From NCBI RefSeq assembly GCF_016804325.1, contig NZ_CP043627.1, positions 4,771,001 to 4,835,000 of the forward strand: a DNA stretch of 64,000 nt, written 5' to 3'. Below are positions 35,919-44,915 of this stretch, piece after piece. This stretch comes from Methylobacterium aquaticum. Its GTDB lineage: Bacteria > Pseudomonadota > Alphaproteobacteria > Rhizobiales > Beijerinckiaceae. The notes under the pieces are model-generated. The model was not told the DNA's origin and did not search any database. It was given only the letters and a program-made list of their open reading frames with translations. A program made the position numbers and the translations under genes. Position 1 is the stretch's first letter; every line of letters begins with the position of its first letter.

Positions 35919-36565
35919 CGGGCGGACTCCGTCTTGTCGTGCTGTTTGGCGCGTTCGAGGTCGGGGCCGAGCCCGACCTTCGGATCGGCGAAGCCGGCGG
36001 CCTCGGGGCCGCGGGCGACGGCTTCCGCGATCTGGAGCAGGAATTGCAGCGCCAGGAGCGTCATGCCGAGCGCCATCAGCGAGTAGGGGATCCAGAGCGG
36101 CGGGCCCCAGGTCGATTGCGAGATCTGGCCGTCGACCCAGGCCTCGTGCAGCAGGGTCCAGCTCTTCCAGGCGAAGAAGGCCACGAAGCCGAGGCTGACC
36201 ACGTCGGCAAGGAGCAGGCGCAGGCGGTTGACCCGCGGCGAGAGCAGCCCGGTCAGCGCCTCGATGGCGACGTGGCCGCGCCGGGCCTGGACGCCCGCCG
36301 CCGACAGGAAGGTGGCGCCGACGATGAGGAACACCGCCGTCTCGTCCTGCCACTCGGTCGGGACCTTCAGGACGTAGCGGATGACGACGCTGTAGCTCAG
36401 CACCAGGCAGGCGGCCACGAGGGCGACGCCGCCGAGAAGCAGGATCAGGCGGTTCAGGCCCCCCATCGCGGCGTCGATCGCCGCGAGCGGGCCGGGCAGC
36501 CGGGGCCGCGCCGCGGCGCGTTCCGGCTCAGGCCCGGCGGAGGCCGCGTCGAAGGCGTGGCTCAC
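35915..36565 (-). CDS. matQ: TRAP transporter small permease (DctQ type)
   Basis: Four-helix membrane subunit of 216 residues that partners the large permease. Hydrophobic segments appear at LILLLGGVALVAACLVLSY, TAVFLIVGATFLSAAG, LLLADVVSLGFVAFFAW and YSLMALGMTLLALQFLL, with the conserved WQDETAVFL. I chose GTG 36565, which overlaps the matP stop as GTGA; the same ATGA-type overlap leads into matM. The tight coupling shows that P, Q and M are one unit. The symbol is taken from the rhizobial matPQM transporter by context. Confidence 0.87.
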   Translation of the reverse strand: MSHAFDAASAGPEPERAAARPRLPGPLAAIDAAMGGLNRLILLLGGVALVAACLVLSYSVVIRYVLKVPTEWQDETAVFLIVGATFLSAAGVQARRGHVAIEALTGLLSPRVNRLRLLLADVVSLGFVAFFAWKSWTLLHEAWVDGQISQSTWGPPLWIPYSLMALGMTLLALQFLLQIAEAVARGPEAAGFADPKVGLGPDLERAKQHDKTESAR

Positions 36566-37599
36566 GCGACCGCCTCCGCGAGCTTCAGCATCTCGGCGCA
36601 GGAGGACGACTTCGCGGCGTAGTCCTTCCAGGCCGAGTCGCGGGCGATGTCGCGCCAGCGGTTCAGCGTCGCCTCGTCGAGGGTCTCGACCTTGGCGCCG
36701 GCCTTGGAGAAGATCTGCTCGACCCGGGTGTCGTCGGCCTGCGCGCCCTCCTGCCCGAAGGATTCGAGCTCGGCGCCGACCGCCATGATCAGGTCCTGCT
36801 GGTCCTTGGGCAGCCCGTCGAAGATCGCCTTCGACATCATGATCGGCTCGAGCATGAACCAGTAGGAGCGGCCACGGCCCGAGGTGAGCGACTTCGACAA
36901 CTCCTCGAGCCGGAACGAGATCAGGCTGGTCGACGAGGTGATGACTGCGTCGCAGGCACCGGTCTGCATCGCGGCGTAGGATTCGTTCGACGGCAGGCTG
37001 AGGGTGGCCGCACCCGCCGCCTTCATCATCAGGTCCATCTCGCGCGAGCCGCCGCGGACCTTCAGGCCCTTGGCATCCTCCGGCCGCACCAGGGCGCGGT
37101 CGCGGCTCGCGACGCCGCCGGCCTGCCAGACCCAGGAGACGAGAACGATGTTCTTCGCCTGGAGGATCTCGGTGAGCTTGCGGCCGACCGGCGCCGTCTT
37201 CCAGGCCATCGCCTGGGGGTAGGAGGTCACGAGCGCCGGCATCAGCCCGATATTGGTCTCCGGCACCTCGCCGCCGGCATAGGGCAGCGGGTAGAGGCTC
37301 ATGTCGAGCGCGCCCTTGCGCATCGCGCTGAACTGGGCGTTCGTCTTCATCAGCGACGAGCCGGGATAGACCTGGACCTCGATGGCGCCCTTCGAGCGCT
37401 CCTTCACGGCCGCCGCGAACTTGCGGCACATCCGGTCGCGAAAATCCCCCTCGTCGATCGTGCCGCCCGGGAACTGGTGCGAGAGCTTCAGCACCGTGGC
37501 GGCCTGCGCGGCGCGCCCGAGGCCGATCAGGGCGGGGGCGGCGAGGCCGGCGGCCAAGATGGATCGACGGGACAAGAGAGGGCGGCGGGTGAAGGCCAT
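36562..37599 (-). CDS. matP: TRAP transporter substrate-binding protein (DctP type)
   Basis: Periplasmic binding protein of 345 residues that would deliver malonate to the QM permease. The N-terminus, LLSRRSILAAGLAAPALIG, is a twin-arginine-like signal ending at AQA. The DctP fold is seen in VLKLSHQFPGGTIDEGDFRD, KNIVLVSWVWQAGG and KGLKVRGGSREMD; the arginine of the last motif usually contacts the carboxylate. It is the first gene of the leftward mat operon and is divergent from the GntR gene. Ligand identity comes from the linked matA/matB. Confidence 0.88.
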   Translation of the reverse strand: MAFTRRPLLSRRSILAAGLAAPALIGLGRAAQAATVLKLSHQFPGGTIDEGDFRDRMCRKFAAAVKERSKGAIEVQVYPGSSLMKTNAQFSAMRKGALDMSLYPLPYAGGEVPETNIGLMPALVTSYPQAMAWKTAPVGRKLTEILQAKNIVLVSWVWQAGGVASRDRALVRPEDAKGLKVRGGSREMDLMMKAAGAATLSLPSNESYAAMQTGACDAVITSSTSLISFRLEELSKSLTSGRGRSYWFMLEPIMMSKAIFDGLPKDQQDLIMAVGAELESFGQEGAQADDTRVEQIFSKAGAKVETLDEATLNRWRDIARDSAWKDYAAKSSSCAEMLKLAEAVA

Positions 37600-37700
37600 G
37601 GCGTTTCCTCTGGGGGGAGCGCGTCGGCTCCGGATTGTGCGTTCGGTGTGACGCGCGGTCAGGTTGAAGCCTGCCGTATTCTGCACTCAGAAGACGCCGA

Positions 37701-37718
37701 TCTTGTATATTTTGTCAA
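37701..37718. promoter_or_regulatory. Candidate MatR operator in the divergent mat spacer
   Basis: TCTTGTA-TATTTTG at 37701-37714 contains the exact half-site TCTTGTA that I recall for rhizobial MatR (TCTTGTA/TACACGA); the second half is poorly conserved. On the plus strand TTGTAT (37703) with CATACT (37727) could form the gntR promoter, so binding there would give autoregulation. On the minus strand TTGACA overlaps 37713-37718. Confidence 0.45.
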
Positions 37719-37759
37719 CCGCAGTGCATACTCACCGAAGGTGGAAGGCGGGATCGCAC

Positions 37760-38431
37760 ATGAGCCACGCCCAGATGAGTCACGCCCAGCGGCTGCGGCA
37801 GACGATCGAGGACGAGATCGTGGACGGGGTCCTGCGCCCCGGCGACCGGCTCGACGAGGTCCCGCTCGCCGCCCGCTTCGGGGTCTCGCGCACGCCGATC
37901 CGCGAGGCCCTGCTGCAACTCGCGGTCACCGGCCTGATCGAGATCAAGCCGCGGCGCGGCGCGGTGGTGAGCCTGCCCGAGCCGGCGCGGCTGATCGAGA
38001 TGTTCGAGACCATGGCCGAGCTGGAAGCCGCCTGCGGCCGTCTCGCGGCGCGCAGGCTGACCGACGAGCATCAGCGCGAACTCACCGCGGCACTCGATGC
38101 CTGCCGGGCGGCGGCGGCAGCCGGCGAGATGGCGGCCTATTACGCCGAGAACGCAGTGTTTCACGCAGTGATCTACCGGGCCTCGCGCAACGGCTTCCTG
38201 TGCGAGCAGGCCGTGGGCTTGAGCCGGCGCCTGGCGCCGTTCCGGCGCATCCAGCTGCGCGCCCGCAACCGGCTGCGCCAGTCGCTGGCCGAGCACGAGG
38301 GGGCGGTGGAGGCGATCCTGGCCGGCGACGAGTCGCTGGCCGGCGAGCGCCTGCGCGCCCACGTTCTGGTGCAGGGCGACCGCTTCGCCGAGCTGATCCG
38401 CGGCCTGCCGGGCGGCAGCGCGGCGGCGTGA
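37760..38431 (+). CDS. matR: GntR/FCD-family regulator of malonate genes
   Basis: A 223-residue transcription factor with an N-terminal winged helix (residues 8-70; PGDRLDEVPLAARFGVSRTPIREALLQL) and an all-helical FCD ligand-binding domain, where conserved His residues (ENAVFHAVIYRASRN; LAEHEGAVEAI) may bind a metal and the carboxylate effector. It is divergent from matP, with a MatR-like half-site in the spacer, so it most likely represses the mat operon until malonate is present. ATG 37760 is chosen; a repeated SHAQ motif begins the protein. Confidence 0.85.
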   Translation: MSHAQMSHAQRLRQTIEDEIVDGVLRPGDRLDEVPLAARFGVSRTPIREALLQLAVTGLIEIKPRRGAVVSLPEPARLIEMFETMAELEAACGRLAARRLTDEHQRELTAALDACRAAAAAGEMAAYYAENAVFHAVIYRASRNGFLCEQAVGLSRRLAPFRRIQLRARNRLRQSLAEHEGAVEAILAGDESLAGERLRAHVLVQGDRFAELIRGLPGGSAAA

Positions 38432-38564
38432 TCCTGACGCAAGTCAACCCATTGACCTTGCGGCGCTTTCCTTGAGACGGAACGACCCCCGGAACGCCAC
38501 GTTGTGACTCCGAGCGCCCACGCTTGCGGGCGCCCGCCGCGATCCTCCTGCTTCCGGTGCCGTG

Positions 38565-39725
38565 ATGCCGCCCGAACCCCGCTCCGGTCCCGCCTCGTCC
38601 GGCGTGACCTCGACCCTCTGGACCGTGTTCCTCGGCCTCGCGCTCGTCCGCCTCGTCACGGCGCGGCGGGCCGAGGGCGTGACGGATGCGGCGCCGGACC
38701 CGACCCGGCATCTCGGCGGCGGCGCCAAGTCGTATTCCGGCCGTCCGGCGCAATGGGTCGCCGACACCGAGGTCGACCGCGGGCGCAAGGCCGAGACGCC
38801 GACGGAGATCCCGGCCAAGGGCTGGAAGGACGTGCTCTACCGCGTCTATCTCGAATACCAGAAGGACCGGGTGCTGTCGGTGGCGGCCGGCGTCACCTTC
38901 TACACCCTGCTGGCGATCTTCCCGGCGGTGGCGGCGCTCGTCTCGCTCTACGGGCTGTTCACCGATCCGAGCACCATCAACGACCACCTGTCCCTGCTCC
39001 AGGGCGTGCTGCCCTCGGGGGCGCTCGAGATCATCGGCGACCAGGTCAAGCGCATCACCGCCAAGGGCGGCACGACACTCGGCATCACCTTCTTCACCAG
39101 CCTCGCGATCTCGCTGTGGAGCGCCAATGCCGGCATGAAGGCGATGTTCGACGCGCTCAACATCGTCTACGAGGAGCAGGAGAAGCGCAGCTTCGTCCAG
39201 CTCAACCTGCGCTCTCTCACCTTCACCGTCGGCGCGCTGGTGTTCGTCATCCTGGCGATCGGTTGCATCGTGGTGCTGCCGGTGGCGCTGAACTTCATCG
39301 GCTATTTCGGGATCCGGATCAGCCCGACGGCGTGGTACATCGCGCTCCTGCGCTGGCCGGCCCTGCTCGCCGTCATGCTCTTCGCCCTGGCGCTTCTCTA
39401 CCGCTACGGCCCGAGCCGCGACCTGCCGCGCTGGCGCTGGGTGACGCCGGGCAGCCTCACCGCCGGGGTGGTGTGGCTCGCCGCCTCGATCGGCTTCTCC
39501 TGGTACGTCGCGCATTTCGGCAGCTACAACGAGACCTACGGGTCGCTCGGCGCCGCGATCGGCTTCATGACCTGGATCTGGATCTCGTCGACGATCGTGC
39601 TGCTCGGCGGCGAGATCAATGCCGAGCTGGAGCACCAGACCGCCCGCGACACCACCGTGGGGCCCGAGGAGCCGATGGGCACCCGGCGCGCCCGGATGGC
39701 CGATACCGTCGGCGCTCCCGCGTGA
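38565..39725 (+). CDS. YihY/BrkB-family membrane protein
   Basis: Inner-membrane protein of 386 residues with an N-terminal ~100-residue polar region and about six membrane helices. Family features are VLSVAAGVTFYTLLAIFPAV near the first conserved helix, LGITFFTSLAISLWSANAGM and GSLGAAIGFMTWIWISS. The family was once called ribonuclease BN by mistake; its real role is unclear. An in-frame GTG at 38562 precedes the ATG used. It is separate from the mat regulator and has no clear partner. Confidence 0.88.
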   Translation: MPPEPRSGPASSGVTSTLWTVFLGLALVRLVTARRAEGVTDAAPDPTRHLGGGAKSYSGRPAQWVADTEVDRGRKAETPTEIPAKGWKDVLYRVYLEYQKDRVLSVAAGVTFYTLLAIFPAVAALVSLYGLFTDPSTINDHLSLLQGVLPSGALEIIGDQVKRITAKGGTTLGITFFTSLAISLWSANAGMKAMFDALNIVYEEQEKRSFVQLNLRSLTFTVGALVFVILAIGCIVVLPVALNFIGYFGIRISPTAWYIALLRWPALLAVMLFALALLYRYGPSRDLPRWRWVTPGSLTAGVVWLAASIGFSWYVAHFGSYNETYGSLGAAIGFMTWIWISSTIVLLGGEINAELEHQTARDTTVGPEEPMGTRRARMADTVGAPA

Positions 39726-39816
39726 GGGGTTACCGCGCCGCACCATCTCGCGCGACGCGGGGCCCACGACTATCTTGGGGTCTCGCCCATCACGGACGTG
39801 ACGAGGAGAGGCCCCG

Positions 39817-40227
<411 letters not shown>

Positions 40228-40269
40228 GCTTTTCCTCGTTTCTGGCTCGACGCACGAGTTCGTTGTCAT

Positions 40270-40413
40270 CCCACCCTCGACCTCATGCTGAGGTGTCAGC
40301 CCATCTCGGATGGGCTGACCTCGAAGGAGGGCTCCAGAAGTCTCTGCGATACCTGGAGCCCTCCTTCGAGGCTGCTGCAAGCAGCAGCACCTCAGGATGA
40401 GGGCGCTGGTGGG
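40270..40413. repeat. Three-hairpin dispersed repeat, copy B
   Basis: This copy has the same outer arms (CCCACCCTCGACCTCA ... GGTGGG) and the same perfect 19-bp core stem, CCTCGAAGGAGGGCTCCAG, as copy A at 30965. Its side hairpins differ in sequence but keep pairing: GTCAGCCCATC with GATGGGCTGAC, and GCTGCTGCAAGCAGCAGC. It lies between the convergent msrB and radical-SAM genes and may act as a bidirectional terminator. Confidence 0.85.
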
Positions 40414-40459
40414 AGGATGCAGGTGATGTGATTGTTCATCGTCTGAAAGCAATCGAGCA

Positions 40460-41548
40460 TTAAGTCCAGTAAAGCATTCGCGCCGCCGGCAGCCGCTCCG
40501 CCAAATCCCGCGTGATCTGCCCTCGCATCTCCCGCATCAGTTCGGCGGGAAACATGTACTTCACCGAGCCGAACTTGGTGAGCTTGCGGCTGCGCTCGTC
40601 CTCCCGCATCGGCAGATCGGAACCCGGATACCAGCCCTCCAGCACCTCCTTCGAGCCGGGGGTGAAGCGGTGGGTGATGAGTTCCGCCGTGAGGTCGAGA
40701 TCCTCGACGCCGTCGAGCGCGTCGGCCGCCTGCGCGAACAGGGCGGCATAGGCCGCGCGCCAGTCCGGCACCGGCATGATTGGCGCGACCGTGAGCCCGA
40801 CCGGATAGCCGGCCCGGGCGACCGCCCCCATCGCGGCGAGGCGTTCGCGCAAGGGGGCGGTGCCGCCCTCGTAGCGGGCGGCGGCCGCGGCGTTGACCGA
40901 GAAGCGCAGCCGCGTGCGGCGCCGATGATCCAGGTCGAGGAGCGGCGCGACCGCGGCGAACTTGGTGGTGGCGCGTAAGCCGACCGGGGCGTCCCAGGCG
41001 CCGAAATGCCGGATCGCCGCGGACAGCGAGCCGGTCAGGTGCTCGATCCCGAGGGGATCGGTGTAGCAGGACGCCTCGAAGGTGGTGCCCTCCTGGGCGC
41101 GCTCGGCACTCGCCGAGGTGACGCTGCCCTCGCCGAGGTAACCGGCGAGATTGGCCAGGATCTCGGGCAGGTTGGCGTAGACGCGGGTCACCGGCGGCCC
41201 CGACAGCGAGCCGGCGAGGTAGCAGTACTGGCAATGGGCCGGGCAGCCCTCGGCGAGGTCGACGCGCCAATCGGCGCTCGGCGGGATCGGCTGCAGCTTC
41301 AGCTTGGTCGGCGGCGCGACGACCACCGCGAGGGTGTTCTTCGCCTCGATATAGGCCCGGCGCGGGTCCGGGTGGCGCAACCCCGTGAGGCGGTTGCCGG
41401 GCAGCGCCTCGACCGGGAGGCCGAGGGACTCCGCCCGCGCCATGATCGCCCGCCCATGGGCGTGCTCCCGCGCCGCGGCGGTGACGACGACCCGGCGCGG
41501 GCGCCAGAGGCGGGCCGCGCGGGCGGGGGCGGGATCGTGGAGGGTCAT
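40460..41548 (-). CDS. Spore photoproduct lyase-like radical SAM protein
   Basis: A 362-residue radical SAM enzyme with the cluster motif CPAHCQYC (Cys102, Cys106, Cys109) preceded by WRVDLAEG. Overall arrangement fits the spore photoproduct lyase family: an N-terminal region with AYIEAKNTLAVVV, the radical SAM core, and a C-terminal FGSVKYMFPAELM. In spore formers the enzyme reverses the thymine dimer 5-thyminyl-5,6-dihydrothymine. This organism is not expected to sporulate, so the substrate is unknown; DNA photoproduct repair is one possibility. It starts at ATG 41548. Confidence 0.8.
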   Translation of the reverse strand: MTLHDPAPARAARLWRPRRVVVTAAAREHAHGRAIMARAESLGLPVEALPGNRLTGLRHPDPRRAYIEAKNTLAVVVAPPTKLKLQPIPPSADWRVDLAEGCPAHCQYCYLAGSLSGPPVTRVYANLPEILANLAGYLGEGSVTSASAERAQEGTTFEASCYTDPLGIEHLTGSLSAAIRHFGAWDAPVGLRATTKFAAVAPLLDLDHRRRTRLRFSVNAAAAARYEGGTAPLRERLAAMGAVARAGYPVGLTVAPIMPVPDWRAAYAALFAQAADALDGVEDLDLTAELITHRFTPGSKEVLEGWYPGSDLPMREDERSRKLTKFGSVKYMFPAELMREMRGQITRDLAERLPAARMLYWT

Positions 41549-41620
41549 GCCCCGCGAACGCGCGGGGGCGGGCGTTGGGTCCCGATCGTCGTCGGTCGGG
41601 ACGGGAAGCGTTGACGCCGC

Positions 41621-41677
41621 GGATCAGAGCCGGGCTTGAGGATCAGTGCCGGGCTTGGGGATTAGTGCCGGGCTTGG
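41621..41677. repeat. Three-copy 19-bp tandem repeat
   Basis: Three units of about GGATCAGTGCCGGGCTTGG start at 41621, 41640 and 41659, with one to three differences each. The last unit runs into the 3' end of the small gene at 41662 and covers its stop codon, so slippage here would change the C-terminus of that protein. Confidence 0.8.
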
Positions 41678-41925
41678 GGCCGCACCGTGTAGGTGCCGCC
41701 GCGGATCCGCTCCGGAAAGCCTTCGGCGTAGCGGGCGGTGGCCTCCTCGCCGTAGGTCTGGACCAGTTCCTGGAACGCCGCGAACAGGGCGGCCTGGGCC
41801 ATGCAGTCGCCGTCGAGCCCGTCGAGGCAGCCTTCGGCGAAGGCTTCGGAGACGTAGCTCAGGGCGGCGCGCTTCGCATCCTGGTCGGATTCGAGCGTGG
41901 GATCGTGGGTTTCGAAATCGGTCAT
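41662..41925 (-). CDS. Small hypothetical protein
   Basis: An 87-residue acidic protein that I do not recognise. From ATG 41925 it reads MTDFETHDPTLESDQDAKR, then a helical middle with ALSYVSEAFAEGCLDGLDG and FAAFQELVQTYGEEATARY. It has no signal peptide or membrane helix. The codon pattern is like the neighbours, and the protein-like composition makes it likely real. The frame is open 26 codons further upstream, but MTDF is the more natural start. Its last residues are encoded by a 19-bp tandem repeat. Confidence 0.55.
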   Translation of the reverse strand: MTDFETHDPTLESDQDAKRAALSYVSEAFAEGCLDGLDGDCMAQAALFAAFQELVQTYGEEATARYAEGFPERIRGGTYTVRPQARH

Positions 41926-42120
41926 CGACAGCCTTGAGATCGGGTCTCTGGTGAGAACGGCGGTCTCGGTTCCGCAGCGGCCTCGTGTGATGTCCCGATT
42001 CATAGGCCCTCGGCCGGCCCCGGGCCAGCAAGGAATTGCGAAGAGGTTAACGGCGCCACGAGAATGCCTCCCTCTTCGACACGGGCGCCACAGCGTGGCG
42101 GCCCCGCAACAGGCGGTTTC

Positions 42121-42555
42121 TTAACCTCCGAACCGGCCCGCGAGTGCGACCGACAGGCGCTCGCCCTCGGCGATGTAGCGGGTGGCGGCTTCGCCCGCGG
42201 AGGGCGTGCAGACCCGGTAGGTCACGGCGTAGCCGCCATAGCCGCGGTTATAGGCCCCGGCGAGGCGGTCGCGCCGGCCCGGGCTGGTGCCCTCGGCATC
42301 GAGCAGGGCCTTCATCCGGGCGGGCCATTCCGGCGCGTCGGGATTGCCGCACAGCTCGCGCAGGAAACTCAGGGCGCCGATGATCTCCGACAGGCGCAGG
42401 AGGTCGCGATCGTAGGGAGCCGGCGTGTCGACGGGCGGGGGCGGGGCGGGGGTCTCCTTCTCGGGCGGCTTTGCCGGCGCCTTCGGCTTGGCCTGCTGCG
42501 CGAGGGCCGGCAGCGCTGCGACGAGGCAGGCGGCCAGGATGATGGCGCGTCTCAT
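42121..42555 (-). CDS. TIGR02301-family exported protein
   Basis: A 144-residue protein with a Sec signal peptide (AIILAACLVAALPALAQ), a proline/lysine-rich linker, and a conserved domain with LRELCGNPDAPEWPARM and AYNRGYGGYAVTYRVC. It resembles the conserved alphaproteobacterial TIGR02301 family, whose function is unknown. Two cysteines could form a disulfide in the periplasm. Its start overlaps the NUDIX gene stop (ATGA), a pairing that is commonly seen in this group. Confidence 0.75.
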   Translation of the reverse strand: MRRAIILAACLVAALPALAQQAKPKAPAKPPEKETPAPPPPVDTPAPYDRDLLRLSEIIGALSFLRELCGNPDAPEWPARMKALLDAEGTSPGRRDRLAGAYNRGYGGYAVTYRVCTPSAGEAATRYIAEGERLSVALAGRFGG

Positions 42556-43016
42556 GCCCCGTCCCCGATGACCGCGAGGGCTTGGGCGATCACCCCGTGC
42601 AGACCCTTGGTGGTCGGCAGGGCGTGCGCCTCCTCGGCCGTGACCCAGCGCAGGTCCAGGGCTTCCGGCCCGGTGGTCGGCTCCCCGGAAAGCCAGCGGG
42701 CGGCGTGGGGATGGATCACGAAATGGTGCAGAACCACGCCGTCGGCATCGCGCTCGATCACCTCCAGCGGCGTCAGCCCGGCTGCCACCTCGGCCACCAC
42801 CCCGACCTCCTCGTGCAGCTCGCGCAGGGCCGCCTCGGCCAGGGTCTCGCCCGCCTCGACCTGGCCGCCCGGCAGGGTGTAGATCCCGCGCATCGGCTCC
42901 TGGCCGCGGGCGGCGAGAAGCACCCGGCCGTCACGCACTACAGCCGCGGATGCGGCGATGAAGGGACGGACGGGATAGCGGCGGCGCCAGGCTGGCTCCT
43001 CTGATCCGGCACTCAC
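42552..43016 (-). CDS. NUDIX hydrolase
   Basis: A 154-residue pyrophosphohydrolase with the full NUDIX box GGQVEAGETLAEAALRELHEEVG, abbreviated here as GX5EX7REX2EEXG at about residues 50-72. It would cleave a nucleoside diphosphate linked to another group; the substrate is not predictable, although ADP-ribose-type hydrolases are similar. GTG 43016 is the start; it overlaps the stop of the upstream gene as GTGA. The 3' end overlaps the TIGR02301 gene, so the three genes are translationally coupled. Confidence 0.85.
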   Translation of the reverse strand: MSAGSEEPAWRRRYPVRPFIAASAAVVRDGRVLLAARGQEPMRGIYTLPGGQVEAGETLAEAALRELHEEVGVVAEVAAGLTPLEVIERDADGVVLHHFVIHPHAARWLSGEPTTGPEALDLRWVTAEEAHALPTTKGLHGVIAQALAVIGDGA

Positions 43017-44017
43017 GGCCGTGCATCCCCATCCTGCACCGTGGCGAGCCGCCCATCGGCGAGGGCCACCACGACCCGGTCGCCGAGCACCGCGAGGCCG
43101 GCCCCGACCGGTGCCGGCAGGGCGACGCGGGCGCGCTCCGCCAATCCTCCCAGCGCGACATAGGCGAGGGCGGCGCGGTCGCGGCTCGCAACCACCAGTT
43201 CGCTGCCGAGGACGGCGCCGGGGGCGGAAAATCCCGTGCCGTCGGCGCTTTTGCCTGTGCGGACCGGTGTCCCGCCGGCGAGGCTCCAGTGTTCGAGCCG
43301 GCCCTCCTCGCCGCGCACCAGCACGGCGCCCGGCACCGGCCCGGGCAGCTCGGCGGCGAGCGCCAGGGGACCCGGCTCGGGGGGCGTCTCGGCCCGCACC
43401 CGCCAGACGCCGTCCTGGCGCCCGATCACCGCAAGGCCGTTGCCCTCCGGCCGTTCGCTGAGCGCCAGCAGGTTCAGCGACCCGTCGATCTCCACCGGCC
43501 GCAGGGTGTCGGCGGAGAAGACCGCGCCCACGCCCGGCGGCACCGTGGCGGTCGCCACCGGCACGGGCTTGGGATCGGCGCTCATCGTCACCTTCTGGCG
43601 CTCGCGCAGGGTCACCCCGGCGGCGCCGGGGCGCCCGTCCGGCCCCCGGCTCGGGCCCGACAGGTAGGCGCTGAGCGGCCCCGCCAGCACCCGGCGGGAG
43701 CCCGGCAGCGCGCCTTTCGGCGTCTCTCCGGCGGTCAGGCCCTCGATCGCGTCCAGGGGCAGCGGGACGGCCGTGACTTTGTCCCCCGCCAGCATCAGGA
43801 TTGCGGCACCGGCCTCGCCCCACGCCACCGCGACCGGACCCGCCTTGCGCGGCAGCTGCGGCAGCCCGGCGGTGGTCACGGCGAGCGCCGCCTCGCTGCC
43901 GGCATCGCGCAATTGCGTCACCCGGAACGGCAGGTCGAGGAGCGTGACGCGCGGCTCGGCGGCGGCGGGCGATGCAAGGAGCAGGAGCGCGAGCGCGACG
44001 GCCGCCCGCTCAGACAT
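43013..44017 (-). CDS. Exported protein of unknown function
   Basis: A 334-residue protein with a Sec signal peptide (VALALLLLASPAAAEP). The rest is rich in short repeated strand-like segments such as NGLAVIGRQDGVWRVR, AVLVRGEEGRLEHWSL and GLAVLGDRVVVALADGRLATV, suggesting a beta-propeller-like periplasmic or cell-surface protein. I do not recognise a named family. ATG 44017 is chosen for the signal peptide. It overlaps the SDR gene by 8 bases upstream and the NUDIX gene downstream, forming a four-gene cluster. Confidence 0.65.
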   Translation of the reverse strand: MSERAAVALALLLLASPAAAEPRVTLLDLPFRVTQLRDAGSEAALAVTTAGLPQLPRKAGPVAVAWGEAGAAILMLAGDKVTAVPLPLDAIEGLTAGETPKGALPGSRRVLAGPLSAYLSGPSRGPDGRPGAAGVTLRERQKVTMSADPKPVPVATATVPPGVGAVFSADTLRPVEIDGSLNLLALSERPEGNGLAVIGRQDGVWRVRAETPPEPGPLALAAELPGPVPGAVLVRGEEGRLEHWSLAGGTPVRTGKSADGTGFSAPGAVLGSELVVASRDRAALAYVALGGLAERARVALPAPVGAGLAVLGDRVVVALADGRLATVQDGDARP

Positions 44018-44762
44018 GCTGGCCGCCGTTGATGTGCAGTTCCGCACCGTTCACGTAGGACGAGGCCTCGGTGCAGAGGAAGTAGATCGCCTTGGCGACC
44101 TCGTCCGGCGTGCCGAGGCGGCGCTGCGGGATCTGCGCCACCAGCTTGTCGGTGCCCGGCGACAGGATCGAGGTGTCGATCTCGCCCGGCGAGATCGCGT
44201 TCACCCGCACGCCCAGCGGCCCGAAATCCGACGCCATCTCGCGGGTCAGTCCGGCGAGCGCCGCCTTGGAGGTGGCGTAGGCCGCCCCCGCGAAGGGGTG
44301 GACCCGCGAGCCCGCGATCGACGTCACGTTGACGATCGAGCCGCGCGCCCGGGTCAGCTCGTCGCACAGGCCGCGGGCGAGCAGGATGGGTGCGAAGAAA
44401 TTGACCTGGAACACCCGCTGCCAGTCGGAGAACGGGGTGCCGATGGCGCCCAGCCGCGCGCCGCCGGCCCCCTTCGGCGAGATGCCGGCATTGTTGACGA
44501 GCGCGTGCAGCAGCCCGCCCTCGGCCTCGAGCCGCCCGGCGACCTCCTTGACGGCGCGGACCGTGTCCTCCGGATCGGCGAGGTCGACCTGAAGATGGTC
44601 CTCGGGCCCCATCTCCCACGGGCAGTTCTCCGGGAAGGGATGGCGCGAGCAGGTGATGACGCGCCAGCCCGCCGCCGAGAAGCGCTTCACGGTGGCATGG
44701 CCGATGCCCCGGCTCGCGCCGGTGAGCAGCATCACGCGGCGGCGTTCGTTCGATTGGGCCAC
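44010..44762 (-). CDS. Short-chain dehydrogenase/reductase
   Basis: NAD(P)-dependent oxidoreductase of 250 residues. The cofactor motif is TGASRGIGHA (about residues 14-23), with NNAG near 90. The catalytic residues are Ser in NVTSIAG and Tyr/Lys in YATSKAAL, so it should be active. The C-terminal NGAELHINGGQHV fits the classical SDR family. The substrate is unknown. It is the first gene of the overlapping cluster with the exported protein, NUDIX and TIGR02301 genes. Confidence 0.88.
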   Translation of the reverse strand: MAQSNERRRVMLLTGASRGIGHATVKRFSAAGWRVITCSRHPFPENCPWEMGPEDHLQVDLADPEDTVRAVKEVAGRLEAEGGLLHALVNNAGISPKGAGGARLGAIGTPFSDWQRVFQVNFFAPILLARGLCDELTRARGSIVNVTSIAGSRVHPFAGAAYATSKAALAGLTREMASDFGPLGVRVNAISPGEIDTSILSPGTDKLVAQIPQRRLGTPDEVAKAIYFLCTEASSYVNGAELHINGGQHV

Positions 44763-44915
44763 GGCCGTTCCTCAGGGATGTCCGGTGCGGGGCGCCGCCT
44801 CGAGGTGGCGCGGCGCGAAGAGCCCCAGGGTAGGGCTCCGGGCCCCGGAAATCCAGGGCTCGCAAGCCGGGGTTCGCCGCGCCGCAGCAAAGCGTGTCCG
44901 TCAGGGATGCTGGCG

